64,000 nt of DNA from Dryococelus australis (Eukaryota; Arthropoda; Insecta; Phasmatodea; Phasmatidae), in NCBI GenBank assembly GCA_029891345.1, contig CM057009.1, forward strand, positions 291,658,966 to 291,722,965, in the 5' to 3' direction. Below, one piece after another: positions 46,121-58,215 of this stretch. The notes under the pieces were generated by a model. The model was not told the DNA's origin. It did not search any database and saw nothing but the letters and a program-made list of their open reading frames with translations. The number at the start of each line of letters is the position of its first letter. Position 1 is the stretch's first letter. The position numbers were made by a program, and so were the translations under genes.

Positions 46121-47690
46121 ACACCCTCTCTTGAGCAGGGACTCCATTCCGCATTCCCTCCCTCACTCAACCTAAAGGCGGTGGTAAACACTGGTCCGCA
46201 GCACTCACAACAACCAACCAGTGGTGGGCCAGGCATACTCTCCCTACGAATCCTCACACCAAGTGTAACCGCAGTGCACCACAGGATATCCACTCTCCCA
46301 CATAAAATCAGTTCGACACCCAGAGAGTTCAGGCCTGGGGATAGTTTCCCCACGATAGCACAACGTTTCCACATTGCCCTTCCTCGCACCACTTCCACAC
46401 TCTTCCACTCACACACATTACTCCACAGGTCCCATTCCAAGAGTTCGGGCTCTCGACCCGAAGAACTACCCCCAGCAATGTTAAGCAGCCCTTTTGATCG
46501 ACCCTGAGCTCACTCCACACTCCTCGTAGTTCCTGAGTTCTCACTGTTTTCTCAATCCGGTAATCCTTAAAAACTCCATTGGTCAGTGGCACTAACTCCA
46601 CACTCAAAACCAGTAGGCTGACCAATGCAAATCCCTCCCAGCCCACACGAAAACGCAGCAACTCAAGTATACACGCGATTCCCACAGCCCCGTGTTCCAG
46701 TTTTCTTTACCGGCTCACTTCTTCCCGGCCTCACGAAAATGCCATGGCAACTCGATGCTGGCTGTAACTGACTCCTACTCCCACTTCACTTGGATACCTG
46801 TTCCAGAACACTCGAAGCCTCACAACTTCCAACACATTTCCAAACCCGTCATAACTTCCAATCCCATCGTTATTCTTCTCGGCGAAAACGAATCTAAGCG
46901 CAGAACAACTCAACACGATCTCCGAAAATCTTACAATTCTGCTGCATAATCCTCGATAGCTCTCCTGTTTCAGGCTAAGTTCCTCTTCACGATCATTTAA
47001 ATTTTCTTCAAGTTCTATTAGCGCAAATATCACACAAAAACGAAGTCCCGATAAATCCGCTTTCGGAGTCTCAGTTCTCTCTTCACTACTTCGGAAATAT
47101 TCTAAGTCGATCTGGGACAGCTAGCAAAATTTCTAAAGTCCCACCTTCAATCGCACAAAACCCAATTCCTGAGAACTCTACTTGGGAGACTAAGTCCATT
47201 CCTTACTACGGTGAAATATTCTAAGTCCACGCATCTAGCATCATACTTAACTTCTCGCCGATCCGAAGCTCTCTTCCTACCAAGGATGGCACCTCTCATG
47301 CCGCCGCCTTTGCTATCACTGCCGAGGCTTAGAGCGGGGTTAGCCCGAACCCTTGTGAGGGCCCTTTACCACCCAGGCGGTTTCGTCATGGTCACTTTTT
47401 TGCTGCTTACCGGGAAAGTTCCCCTCCCCGGTTACAACTCTCAAAAGGACTGTGGTTAAGGTGCCCTGAACCACCTCACCTGCAACAATTAGATCGCCCA
47501 GTTGTTCAGGCGAGCTGGTTTTCGAATGTTTTCCATCCTGAACTCTGCTTGAAGGGCGGGGGGGGGGGGGGAGTAGCAAACTCCCACCTAGTTTGCAAGA
47601 AGTTTCTCTACCGGAATTTAGAAATTTGCAGGGCTTTTAATCTATTGCCAGCCCCTGAAGGTACTGACAATAGTAGCAAATAATTCGCGG
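46121..47690. other. GC-balanced block of unknown nature
   Basis: Composition differs from both flanks and is C/T-rich on the plus strand, A/G-rich on the minus strand. Minus-strand open stretches include one reading ELEENLNDREEELSLKQESY and another starting from MENIRKPARLNNWAI, but stops separate them and no family is recognised. It begins precisely where a family D element breaks off, so it may be an insertion. A G homopolymer lies at about 47556-47570. Could be an old retroelement segment or retrogene; undecided. Confidence 0.3.
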
Positions 47691-48549
47691 ATTTTAAATT
47701 GCCAAAAGAAGCTAAATGAAATACGGTTAAAAATTTGTTTGACTCAAGATCCCGGTTTTCTGGTTGTTGAGGTGGAAAGTGAAGTGAAATAATAATTTAT
47801 GTATAAATTAATATGTATTAATTACGAGGCTGCTGTTATGGAAGATTCCTGGCAAACGTGTTAAGAAACCAGAATTTATTATTTAAGTACAGCTTTTGGG
47901 ACTTATGCATAGTTGAGCTGGCAGGAGACGTACGGTTTGTGTGTGTGTGTGTGGTGGGGGGGGGGGGGGCTTATATGTTTTCGCAATGGAGCTGCAGGCA
48001 GAGTGACTCGGGCTGGGCTGGCGTAACTAGTTTCATTAAATTGCCCGAATTTCCGTCCCGAACCGATCGGAGAATTGGCTTGGCCTGCCGGGGATTTATT
48101 TAGAGTGGTGTTTTCTTACGTTTTCACTTTATTTTACGTCTGTAAAAGGGGCGTTTTAGGACTTCTAAGTTTAACGTTTGTGTCTGGGAGGTATTTGCTG
48201 ATTTTGCGTATAACTGGGCTGCTGCAGGTTACAATTTTATCGCAATATGTATTGTTTTGTAAGATTATCTTGTTGCCAATATAAGGGACTTTGAGGGTTT
48301 CATGTAAGTCGGTTATAGGAGTAAAACAGTTGGTATTTCCTATTACTGTTAAGAATTTGTTTTGTACCACTTGAATTGAATCAATTAGTTCCTCTCACGC
48401 CTTGACACTGCACCTCCCATACATACCGGTCAGCCTCCCTACCACTGCCTTTCTCAACCTTTACATCAGTCATCCAAACGAGTTCTTTACGTGTACCACG
48501 CCCCCTATACGCCTGGCACACGGTCTATACTGGGAACACTCTTAAAATT
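47691..48549. other. Intergenic sequence, nothing recognised
   Basis: Contains a GT/G homopolymer run near 47940-47970. No gene motif. Confidence 0.35.
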
Positions 48550-48985
48550 TCCAAGCCAACTTCTGCGGCGTGAAAAAATAGCCAATCAGGTACAACTGGT
48601 TACACAAGAGCCTATGCAGCGGCGGACCGCAACGCGCCGTACATATCTGCTCCGCAGGTAGCTGCGCAACAGGATTCCCGCTATAAAAATCACACACGGA
48701 AAGTTTTACATAGATCATTAAAATAATTATTCCACATGACGGACTCAAAACCGTCATAAGGTTGTTATCGAAAGTGCTCATAGCTGTTTGGCCGCGCGAG
48801 TCTCTGAAGCAGGCGTATTGGCTGACTACTACCCAATGGGTTATGTGAGACACTAGCTGGGCCACCGGCTGCACTGTTGGTTACCAAACTCTTATTGGTG
48901 AACGGCATTATGTAATGTTGAGAAAAGTGACGTCATTTTGCTGGCGTCTGTCACTGGATTTCGCGGTATAAGTAGCTATATCTAT
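48550..48985 (-). repeat. Family E dispersed repeat, copy 3 (reverse)
   Basis: On the minus strand it begins GCTACTTATACCGCGAAATC and continues into CGCCAGCAAAATGACGTCAC, then several CCAAT-type motifs, as in copies 1, 2 and 4. Far limit uncertain. Confidence 0.5.
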
Positions 48986-49667
48986 CATTTATTCTGTGCT
49001 TGCACTTATACTCTTTCTTCATAGCTTTATGCTTCAATGAGCTGCCAATTGTCATCCATAGTCCAGGGACTTGTTTCATAAAATTACATGTACACATGTT
49101 ACAGATTCAAAATCACAAAGGAATAGCCTAATAATATGTAATTGAGGTGTTTCATATACGAATGTTTTAGAATATACATTCTTTAATATGCTTAGAAAGT
49201 TTTCTGTACGCCAAAGAAAACCATTTCTTAAAGGCTGTTTTGTTTAGAGTAGCATAATATTGCTTTAATTCATAGGGAAGGTTACAGAAACATAAGTATG
49301 TCGTCATTAAATGTTTTCTTTACACGTTTTTGTTTTACGGTGACATTACTTTCCGCAATAGGAAAGAAATAAACATTCTTTGAGCTATTTTGGTATACAG
49401 TAAAAGAAATGTTACTTCGTATCGAAGGTAATCGTTTAGCGAAGTTAAAGGTTTTCTGTCGTACATTCTAGCTTTCAGTACATAATTATCGTCCAGACGC
49501 AAACATTCAAAGAAAAATATATTCTGTAGTTACGAAACTGCAACTGAGCAAATGTACGGTCCTCCTGTAGGCGTTTGATGTCATTCTGTAGTTTCGTGAT
49601 TCTCCAAATCAAGTACCTCGATTCCTCCCTAGTGGTGATATATTATGGCCCATGTTGCTACCTAATC
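48986..49667. other. Intergenic sequence, nothing recognised
   Basis: No supported feature. Confidence 0.35.
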
Positions 49668-49674
49668 TAATATA

Positions 49675-49916
49675 TTGAGACGTAAAAAATTCACAATTTC
49701 AATGACCTGAAGACTAGACTCTACAGTCTTATACACAAATATACCGATATCAACTGCACATTAGTTCTTTGCTGTCACAGTGGAAGGCGACAATTGTACA
49801 CGGTTCTCCAGCAGGTGTCAAACACCGTGTGGACCAATGGCTTAGGTTATATAAACACATGTGTTTTGAACTCCAGCTTGTCCAAAATTGAATTCGCGAA
49901 TCATTCAGGTCTCTAC
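49675..49916 (+). mobile_element. Family A MITE, copy 4, with target duplication
   Basis: Ends TTGAGACGTAAAAAATTCAC and GCGAATCATTCAGGTCTCTAC, flanked by TAATATA at 49668-49674 and 49917-49923. The body matches copy 3. Confidence 0.8.
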
Positions 49917-50034
49917 TAATATAACATAACTTGGATATTGATGGCGTTCATAGCCACCGAATGCAAAACTGAACTTTGTGAAAACTCATTCAAATACACG
50001 TTCAAAAACGTTTAGTGCCAACAGACTGGACGGA

Positions 50035-50672
50035 CACTGAGAAAAGGGTTTTGTTGACTCAAACAAAGTTTGTTTTGGCGCAAACAAATTAATTGTTCCT
50101 ATAGAGCAGTTAAATATGTTTTTGTAAAAACCAAATTATTTCGGTGTTCTTATTTGGTTGCCCCAAACTATGATTTGGTTGGCGCAACTAAATGTTTGTT
50201 TGACTCTACCTACATTAAACAGTTTCGGTTAATATAAGCTAATTGATATTCGAACCTAAACTGGTTACGCTCGAGAGCTGCACCCTATAGAAACCTCAGC
50301 TCAATCGGTTTCTGACAAAATTGGAATGTGTCTAATTGCGTACATTTCAAATAGGCCTACTGGATAACGTGCACAAATAAATATTTGAAGTTTTACAACT
50401 TAACGTCTTTGTTTTCCGTTGAATTTATTTAATTGGAATTTTATCACCATTACTAGAATCAATAAATGCACAAACACTTTTACAGTCTAATTTATTTTGG
50501 CCCAACAAATACGTTGAGCATACTCAAACGTTTATTGTTTTAGAGGAGCAAAATTAATTCTTTTTTTTTTTTTGTTTGTTTGTTTTACCAACTATTTTAT
50601 AGGTACAACAAAATATATTTTTGGCGCTATTCAAACAAATATTTCGTTGGCTGAAACAAACCGTTCATAGTA
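50035..50672 (+). mobile_element. Family D TIR element with internal tRNA-like box, copy 2
   Basis: Left end CACTGAGAAAAGGGTTTTGT and inverted right end TACTATGAACGGTTTGTTTC. Contains many TTTGTTG/CAACAAA motifs facing both ways. A minus-strand tRNA-like module is visible at about 50245-50320: GAGCTGAGGTTTC (A box) and TTTAGGTTCGAATATC (B box). Confidence 0.7.
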
Positions 50673-50709
50673 CACCGCCTTGCCACAGAGTAGGGCCTCC
50701 TTAAAAATA

Positions 50710-51230
50710 AGATAAGAAACTGCTGCTTATACCAATAACTCCAGCCTTACACGCCAGCAAAATGGCGTCACTGACCGGCAAAATGTTGGCACCCCGTTCG
50801 CCAATCAGCGACTGCTATATTACTCGCAACCCGGCAGCTCAGCCAATGGAGAAATATTCCGTGGCGTTCCCTAGCCAAAAAGACGAAAGGCCCACTTCCA
50901 GAACATTGAAGCAACTGCCACACCATTTCTTCTCCGTGCGCTTGTCTGCTCTGTGGCCTGATCGTTCTGGAAGGGGGCCAGCGTTTTCAGCGGCCGTTCC
51001 CCACGCGCCACTCGCCATGCCGCAGACTGTCCAAGCCACATTGGCGAAAGATGCAGTAACGACCTCGTTAAAAAGCCAGAGTGCACATCTGGCCCGGATG
51101 ACAGCAAACACGTACGGGATCCCAGCGCTCAGCGGAGCTATTATCGCCTTGGGACTGCGTTGCTTCCTCGACGGCTCAAGTAGGAACAGCACGATAAAAA
51201 AAAAAACTCAACTGCTCCTATAAATTGGTG
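50710..51230 (+). repeat. Family E dispersed repeat, copy 4
   Basis: Starts AAACTGCTGCTTATACCAAT, then AACTCCAGCCTTACACGCCA and GCAAAATGGCGTCACTGACC. The 153-codon plus-strand ORF and the equally long antisense ORF across it arise from its GC-rich composition; the other family members do not conserve them. Confidence 0.5.
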
Positions 51231-52134
51231 GCTGAAGCGGTAAACAATAAACCTTCCACTTACTATAATTTAATTTGTAAATGGCTCAACGTAATTGCTT
51301 GTTTTCTTCTTTGGCACTATTTGTTTAATTAATAAACCTTCGTAAGGCGTTAGAAAAAATTATAAGAATCTAAGCCATATATATGCCATCCCTTAAAATA
51401 TGTTTCTCAGTTGAGGATTGGTGAAATTACTTAATTCTATTGATTGCTATAATATATCCATAGTTGATTCCAACTTTTCTGAAGCCCTGCTAAAGTTATA
51501 CTTTTCTGACTACTCCCACGTATCCTTTACCCGCATGTAAACAAAAGAAGAGACTAACCAACCGTATTTGTGCGCTGGACAGATAATCAAATATAAATAT
51601 TTTTATACACGACAATGAAAATTTTTCCCATCATAGCATTTTTAATAAATCGAAATAGGTCATTTACAGGCGTTTACTTTCCTGATAACGTAAAAAAAAA
51701 AAATACTTAATCGAATAATACGAGACGCGTTTTAAATGTAAGTTCCGTTGAAAAAGTGCCACTTATAGATTCTGAAATTTTTTATATTGAATACGCAGTT
51801 CCATTGTTTGGTTCAGTAGCTAGCTGTTGTCCAGTTTGTTGCAGTCTGATTCGCGTTGGATGCCACGATGTCAGCAGTAATTTAAAATGAGTGCGACAGT
51901 ATAAATGATCCCGCCAATTGTGAAATTCTAGCTGTGATCCGGTTTTCATTAGGTAGAAAAAAAAATAGTGCAGCTGAGATCCAGTGGAATCATGCTCTTT
52001 GTTATGAAGTAACATTTTATGTTACTCCACACATAATAGGTATAACGATATATATCAATACATAAAATAAACCCCCTCCCATTGTCAGCAAAAGCTCTAC
52101 CAACTCATCTTATCACTCTGCTGCGCCCCTAAAA

Positions 52135-52136
<2 letters not shown>
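51231..52136. other. AT-rich intergenic sequence, nothing recognised
   Basis: No supported feature. Confidence 0.35.

Positions 52137-52220
<84 letters not shown>
52137..52220. repeat. (TA)n microsatellite
   Basis: About 84 bp of perfect TA repeats followed by a short CACATA tail. Confidence 0.97.
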
Positions 52221-52226
<6 letters not shown>

Positions 52227-52230
52227 CACA

Positions 52231-52272
52231 CAGTGGCGCTACTAGAACATAATATATCGAGAAGGGGAGCAT
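52231..52272. mobile_element. Left-end fragment of the 40.3-kb hAT MITE family
   Basis: GTGGCGCTACTAGAACATAA and the following GAGAAGGGGAGC parallel the start of the intact element at 40296. No right end was found. Confidence 0.4.
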
Positions 52273-53433
52273 ACACTTGACATACATTACGGAGAAAATA
52301 AAATACTAGCTACACACATTTGTAAAATTATAAATTATATAACATATTCAATTCAAATATGATATTTCTTTATACACCAGGCTGAATTTATACATTCATT
52401 GTCATGTTATTAACTCCACTACCTTTTTTTTTAGTCTTTCTATCATATTACTAAACTCCTGTTTCTTTATTGTCGCACAATCTGGCCCACTCTGAGCTGA
52501 GGTATTTTATATAACCTCTGTAAATTTTGACAGTTATGAAGAGACATATTATTTCACTTTGTACTCGTTTCGTGATGATGTCAGCCAAAATGTATTGTAT
52601 AAAATTCAATCGGACACACACGGCTTGCCATTAGCAAATGTCAATATTGACAAGCATTGTACCCAACGAATAAAATGATAAATTGTACATTCAACATATA
52701 TTTACAGCTGTCTGAAATTAGTGAAGTTAACACTTACTGACGGAACCCAACAACAGCCATGTTTTTTTTTAATATTCTAAATGTGCTTATGAAATATTTT
52801 AGATTAAGAGCAAGGTTTTTACACTCTCGGAAATTTTGTAGAATTAATAATCCTTGTACGATAGTGCTCGATCACACACAGTTGGTCAAACTGTTGAAAT
52901 GTTGAGGAAATTTAGCTGGGAAGTTTCTGACCTTCCTCCCTATAGCCCCGATCTGGCACCAAAGTGACAATCATCTCTTTATACATTTAAATAAGTTGCT
53001 GGCATTCTAACAGTTTACAGTTGGTGATGTACTAAATAACAGTGTCACTCAATGTGAAATAAGGAAAATTTTGACACGCTAGTAAAAGTGTACTGGAGTT
53101 AACATCTACTATGTAGAACAATAAAGTAAATATGTAAATATATTTTGTTGAAAATAAATCGTGTTTACTTTATACAGTTTTTTCTATAATTTCGAAACGG
53201 ATCTTACTGTACTTTAAATGGCACTTCGTTTTATACGTAATATAAGTATTTTTAACTAGCCCCTAATACTAACTTCTTTCCTCTGTTGTAAATTCTTATT
53301 GTCTATGAAATATTATAATTTGCAGACAAAATATGAATGAAAGAGTAATTTAACCGAAAAGTAGGTGCGCGTATGTTGACGGAAGAACAAACACTTTTCA
53401 TATATGGTTTATTGAGTAAATAACCGAACAATT
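52273..53433. other. AT-rich intergenic sequence, nothing recognised
   Basis: A stretch near 52860-53120 (CTCCCTATAGCCCCGATCTG, GGCACC) could be a worn mariner-type transposase C-terminus, but the reading is too poor to call. Confidence 0.3.
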
Positions 53434-53441
53434 CATACATT

Positions 53442-53726
53442 GGTAGGGAATAGAAAAATTTCGCGCGTTCAGTGAGCTGTAGGCTAGACTCCATAGTTCT
53501 GTGTACACTCGAGCCTGAGATGTTTGTTCATTGCCTGCTGCCCCAGAGAGTAGCCGGTGTTACTCCACTTCTGGCAGATTAACACTCGCTACTTGTTTCC
53601 TTGGAAGTCTTCTATTGGCTCAGAGTAATCTAGGGCGTGTCTAATAAACAGTGATCCAATTGCACATATTGCACGTATTGGACGTCTGTCTCGTGCTGAA
53701 ATGAATTCACGAAATTTTCCTATCCC
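53442..53726. mobile_element. Family B MITE, copy 2, with 8-bp target duplication
   Basis: Ends GGTAGGGAATAGAAAAATTT and, inverted from the right, GGGATAGGAAAATTTCGTG. Flanked by CATACATT at 53434-53441 and 53727-53734, suggesting a hAT relationship. The interior matches copy 1 at 11544. Confidence 0.75.
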
Positions 53727-53845
53727 CATACATTTGGTGATTTTTTAAACTCCTTTGCTTGGAAAGTGTGAAGACTGAAGACCCTATGAAACAAACCATA
53801 AACTGGGCAAGGCTACATTGCCTGTTAAGCCATTAGGACTCCTTT

Positions 53846-53850
<5 letters not shown>

Positions 53851-53882
<32 letters not shown>
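53851..53882. repeat. (GA)n microsatellite
   Basis: A short perfect GA run. Confidence 0.95.
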
Positions 53883-53886
<4 letters not shown>

Positions 53887-56315
53887 ACGGGGTGGGCTCA
53901 CATAAAATTTTACCTGATTCTGTAAATTGGGCATTTCACAGGAGCCCCCAGCTCACGCGTTCTTTAAAGTATTTCACCTGCAATTATTCGATTTGTGTGT
54001 ATAACCTCAATACTTAAGTAATCTAATTAATTTTATACAAATTGGTAGGCCTACAGCAGAAGTTTATAGACGCGATATTGCGTGTTTATGTGTTACGTCA
54101 TTAAATTAATGAAAACATTTTACAATATATAACTATATCTTATATAAAATAAAATAATTATAATTCATTTCTAACCAACGCGTATTTTCTGTGTTATTGT
54201 GAGTAAAATAGTTTACGACTTAGTTAAATCCATAACGACCATCTTCTAAATTTCATGAAAAATTATACTTAGTCGTTAAATGTGTTGGAGCACTTAATTA
54301 TCTTAGGTCCATTTAAGGATATTACGGGAAAATTGGCAAAAAAAAACAATCTCATGTGAAAATGGTTAAAATGATTTTTGTTAAAATTAACGTTTTTATA
54401 ATAATGAATTAAAACTTTTGTTACCACACATTTTATTATAATATGCTGATTTTCAAAATATGTTGGTTTATGTCATCACATTTAATAACGGGTTTTCAAT
54501 GGAATGCAATTTTTTAGAAAGCAATGTTAACATCATGAAGGTTATTTGCTTTAAATCGGTTAATAGAACATACGTATTGTTTATGGCAGATCGATCTACA
54601 GGCACTCACACACAGAGGGGAAAAATTTACCTCATACGTTTTTCATACGAAATTAGGATAAAAACGGAATAGACATGAGCTACTTATATCAGTAAGTGTA
54701 GTCTCTCTTTTTTTTTGTTAATTTTTCACGTCACTTGAGACTGGAAATTAAGAGTAATTTTCCTGTCTCACTATAAAAAATTCGTTATTTTACCTAGTCT
54801 GTAACTTACTTTGTTGGAACACTGGAATGTAGTTGAGTCTTTTGACGTGAATACGTCTTTAAATTTGCAACCATATCGGGAAGCAATCCAGAAAATCCGA
54901 TGATAACAAAATTGGGGGATACCGTTTGGCATTGTAGATCCGAATCTATCGTCTACATTCAAAGTTCAATTCCATCACGCGATTGCCAAAGGATCAAAGA
55001 ATATGTTACGTTGAGTGAGAGCTGCGAATCATCGCGCGGGGGTTGATAAAAGGGGGGGGGGGGGATTTTGAGTTCGTTTCCCACGTCTCATAATTTCCGC
55101 GGAGTATAACATTTGAGTAGCAGACTTGTTTGGAGTATAACATTTGAGTAGCAGAAGCTACGACACTTTTTTAAGTTCAAATCGACAGCTCTCGTCTAGA
55201 TCAATCAATTGCGTGTATAAAAACATTTTTGTGTGGCGTGGTTATGGTGTAATTGTATGAGTTGAATATAAAAAAAGTAAGAAAATTTAACACAATTTCG
55301 GCCTACACTCGTCAAAAAGCCAAGTCGAAATACAGAAATCGTATACGGTTGGAAAGAGCATCTCAAAAGAAATCCAGTTATACCAATGAAACCCTTGTGT
55401 TCGAGTGAAGCGGTGCCGGGAACGTAAAAAATTCATCACGGAGTCCGAGCGCGTCAACGTAGGCGTATTCACGCAAAACCAACGACCGTGTCCCCAACAC
55501 AGCCAAACCCAATTTTGTTCATTATTCTGATCTATTTCGTGTTTCTAAGAGCTATAAATTATCATAACTACTTACGAATAAGAATAAAAGTATCCCAATA
55601 TTTCATACCTTAAATAATACAGTTTTGGTTATCAGCGTGTTATTCATTACACCACCGTAGTGTCAGTGTTTCCAGGCTCTTTTATTTGTATTGTATGTAT
55701 TATTAAATTTTCAGTTCGGTTATTCTATGTAAACGCGAATTTATGTTAACTTTGAGAGCATTTTTACCAACCCATATATTCATGTGTGCAAAGACCTTTA
55801 AGTTAGGTGCAATTGCCAACAGCTTGAAAAAAAATATTTAACATTAACGTGAGAGCAATGTGTGGTGAATCGCCACACATATTGATATGAAGAGTAGGGA
55901 TAAAAATGATAATATGCAGTTTTTCTTCCACTAAATTTATGCGTTGAGGTGTATTGCAGTTGCATATTAAACGTAGATGATACATAGAGATGATGGTTTA
56001 TAGAGGGAAAAGTTGACTGTTTGCTAGGATTCAACGTTATGTACACACGTACTACAGTTTTCTCTCGCTATTGGATGTCATACATGTATGAAGCTGCTAC
56101 CCCATTTCACTGGGCCAATGAGGAATCCGATACTATAAGGCAGAACGTTCGTGATTGGTCTGCAAACAACTTAGCTAAGTGAAAACATTGTTCATACATT
56201 CATAAAAGAACGAACTAGCAAGAGAGTTATCGAAAATATGTTGGCTCAAAAAATTTACGTGATTTCCCATTATCTCTAAAGGAAATGTTTCGAGCTCTTA
56301 GTTAATGGTGCGGTA
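53883..56315. other. AT-rich intergenic sequence with a small direct duplication
   Basis: GGAGTATAACATTTGAGTAG is repeated at 55101 and 55132 (31 bp apart). A G homopolymer lies at about 55050-55063. No gene recognised. Confidence 0.4.
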
Positions 56316-57038
56316 CACTGAGGAAGGTTTTGTTGAATCAAGCAAAGTTTGTTTGGCGCAAACAAAAATAATTATTTGTAATGGGGTAACGAAATATTTT
56401 GTTGCTGGAACAAATTATTTGGTCGCTCTTATATGGTTGCGCTAAACCGTGACATGTGTTTAGTGCGACTAAGTATTTGTTTGACCCTGTGTACATTAAA
56501 TGGTTTCGGTTGACATGAAAAACAGATGAAGCCCGACCGAGATTCGAACCTACATCCTTTACGCCCGAGCAACCTCATCAAGAATGATTACTGATTAAAC
56601 TGAAATGTTTTAAATACACACAGTTCAAATACTGGAAAACGCCAGTAGATAAAATTCCAAGTTTTACAACTTTACAATTTGGTTTCCTGCTGAAATCATT
56701 TTAATAAGATTTTTATACCATTAAGTATGAATAAGTGCACTTACACTTTCACTAACCCAATTACCACATAAATAAAAACGAACGCTAGTGCTGTATTTTC
56801 GAACGAATACAATGAAATCAATGGCCAAACAAATATATAGCTACGGTTGATTCAACAAAATATTTTGTTGATAGTCTAATTATTTTGGGCTCAACATATA
56901 AATTAACTTTACTCAAGTGTTTTTTTGTTGCTTTTCAAGTTTTGTTTACTCAACAAATTACTTTGTTGGACCAACTAAATATCTTTTTTACCCTATAAAA
57001 ACCAGCACATTTTGGCTGGAACAAACCTCCTATCAGTG
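56316..57038 (+). mobile_element. Family D TIR element with internal tRNA-like box, copy 3 (complete)
   Basis: 723 bp between TA dinucleotides (56314-56315, 57039-57040). Ends CACTGAGGAAGGTTTTGTTG and, inverted from the right, CACTGATAGGAGGTTTGTTC. Minus-strand tRNA-like B box GGTTCGAATCTCGGTCGGG at about 56530-56550. TA target and CACTG ends could fit a mariner-type element; no transposase. Confidence 0.75.
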
Positions 57039-57429
57039 TATCCCTTATCCAGCTCCGTGATGAACTTGTTGCTTAAAAAACCTGTAACTTCTAAATGTTC
57101 ATATTAATCTTTCATTTCAACAGCGTCTAAAGAAGGAATTTTTGTTCTGAGCACTACTTATTACCACCCTACAGTAACTTACACAGTGTAACCTATGGGA
57201 ATAGTTTCTCTATTGCTCTACTGCAAAATCAGCAGCCAGTTGTAAGTTGTGACGTGTCAACAGCTGCCATTAATGTTACCCACGTGAAAGCTGGGTATGT
57301 ATGGGTGCTAGTTTCAACCACGAGTAACACCGGTCGTGATTTGACGTATTCCGCAGCATGCTGCAAATAACTTTACATAAGATTTGTTTGGCAACTTTCT
57401 TCCATCAGTCAAAAGCAAATCACTAAAAT

Positions 57430-57945
57430 ACAGTGAAATAAATGGCTGATGAATCATCGCAAAATGACATTGAATCAATAAGAGAATTTAACTGATGAAT
57501 TAGTGAAAATTCCTTCATTTATTGATTCATTGACTTTTCCTCGCATTCATAAACCATTTCTTTAAAAGTTTTTTAGTGATTTGTTTTTTGACTGATGGAT
57601 CAGTTAAACAATGTTTACAAAATTACCGTTAAAGAACGTGTATCAAATGAAATAAAAACGCATAAACTAATGAAAACCAATAAAAATAATTTCTAAAATG
57701 TCAGTGTCGTCTTTCATAACACCATTTTACGAGGTAACATGAACGTACAGTTTTCGTTCCATTTTTAAGTCTTTCATTTCGTTCTCATGTAATCATCTCG
57801 GAGCTCAGTTTCAAGGTTTGAATTGCATTTAGTGTAGTGAAATCAGTGCATTCGTACGTACTATTTGTTTTAACAATCCTAACGTTACCATTTACGCTGA
57901 AAACGAAAAGATAGAGCATACGATTTAAAACTCCACACTTTCGAT
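57430..57945. mobile_element. Family F element, copy 4, interrupted by a SINE
   Basis: A left part with TCACTAAAATACAGTGAAAT-like palindromic motifs leads to 57785-57945, which aligns with window bases 1-175 (CTCATGTAATCATC, CATACGATTTAAAACT). SINE-A copy 3 begins at the next base. Confidence 0.5.
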
Positions 57946-58215
57946 GGGGACCGCGGTGGCTGAGAGGTTAGCCCGCTAGCCCCCCCCCCCCCCCTTCCCA
58001 CCAAGGCGAACCGGGTTGAATCTCAGGGCCGGGTCGCTCCCAGATATTTCGCAAGTGGGAATCCTTCATAACGATGCCACTGGACGGCTGGTTTCCTCGG
58101 GGATCTCCCGTTTCCCCCGCCTTTGAATTCCGGCGCTGCTTCATACCCACCTAGTTTCACCCTCATAGGCTGTCAAGACCTCGTTGTTAAGAGAAGCCAG
58201 AATCTCTCAGCTCAA
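57946..58215 (+). mobile_element. SINE-A copy 3 (tRNA-derived), with C-run expansion
   Basis: Begins GGGGACCGCGGTGGCTGAGA and keeps the family body (CTCGGGGATCTCCCGTTTCC, CGGCGCTGCTTCATACCCAC). A run of about 18 C residues has expanded between the A and B boxes. It sits inside a family F element. Confidence 0.8.

Noticed and set aside
50762-51223. 153-codon ORF and a 117-codon antisense ORF
   Set aside because: They lie in a family E repeat copy and are not conserved in the other three copies.
52860-53120. Possible mariner transposase C-terminus
   Set aside because: Only a short PYSPDLAPK-like reading could be imagined; too little to support.
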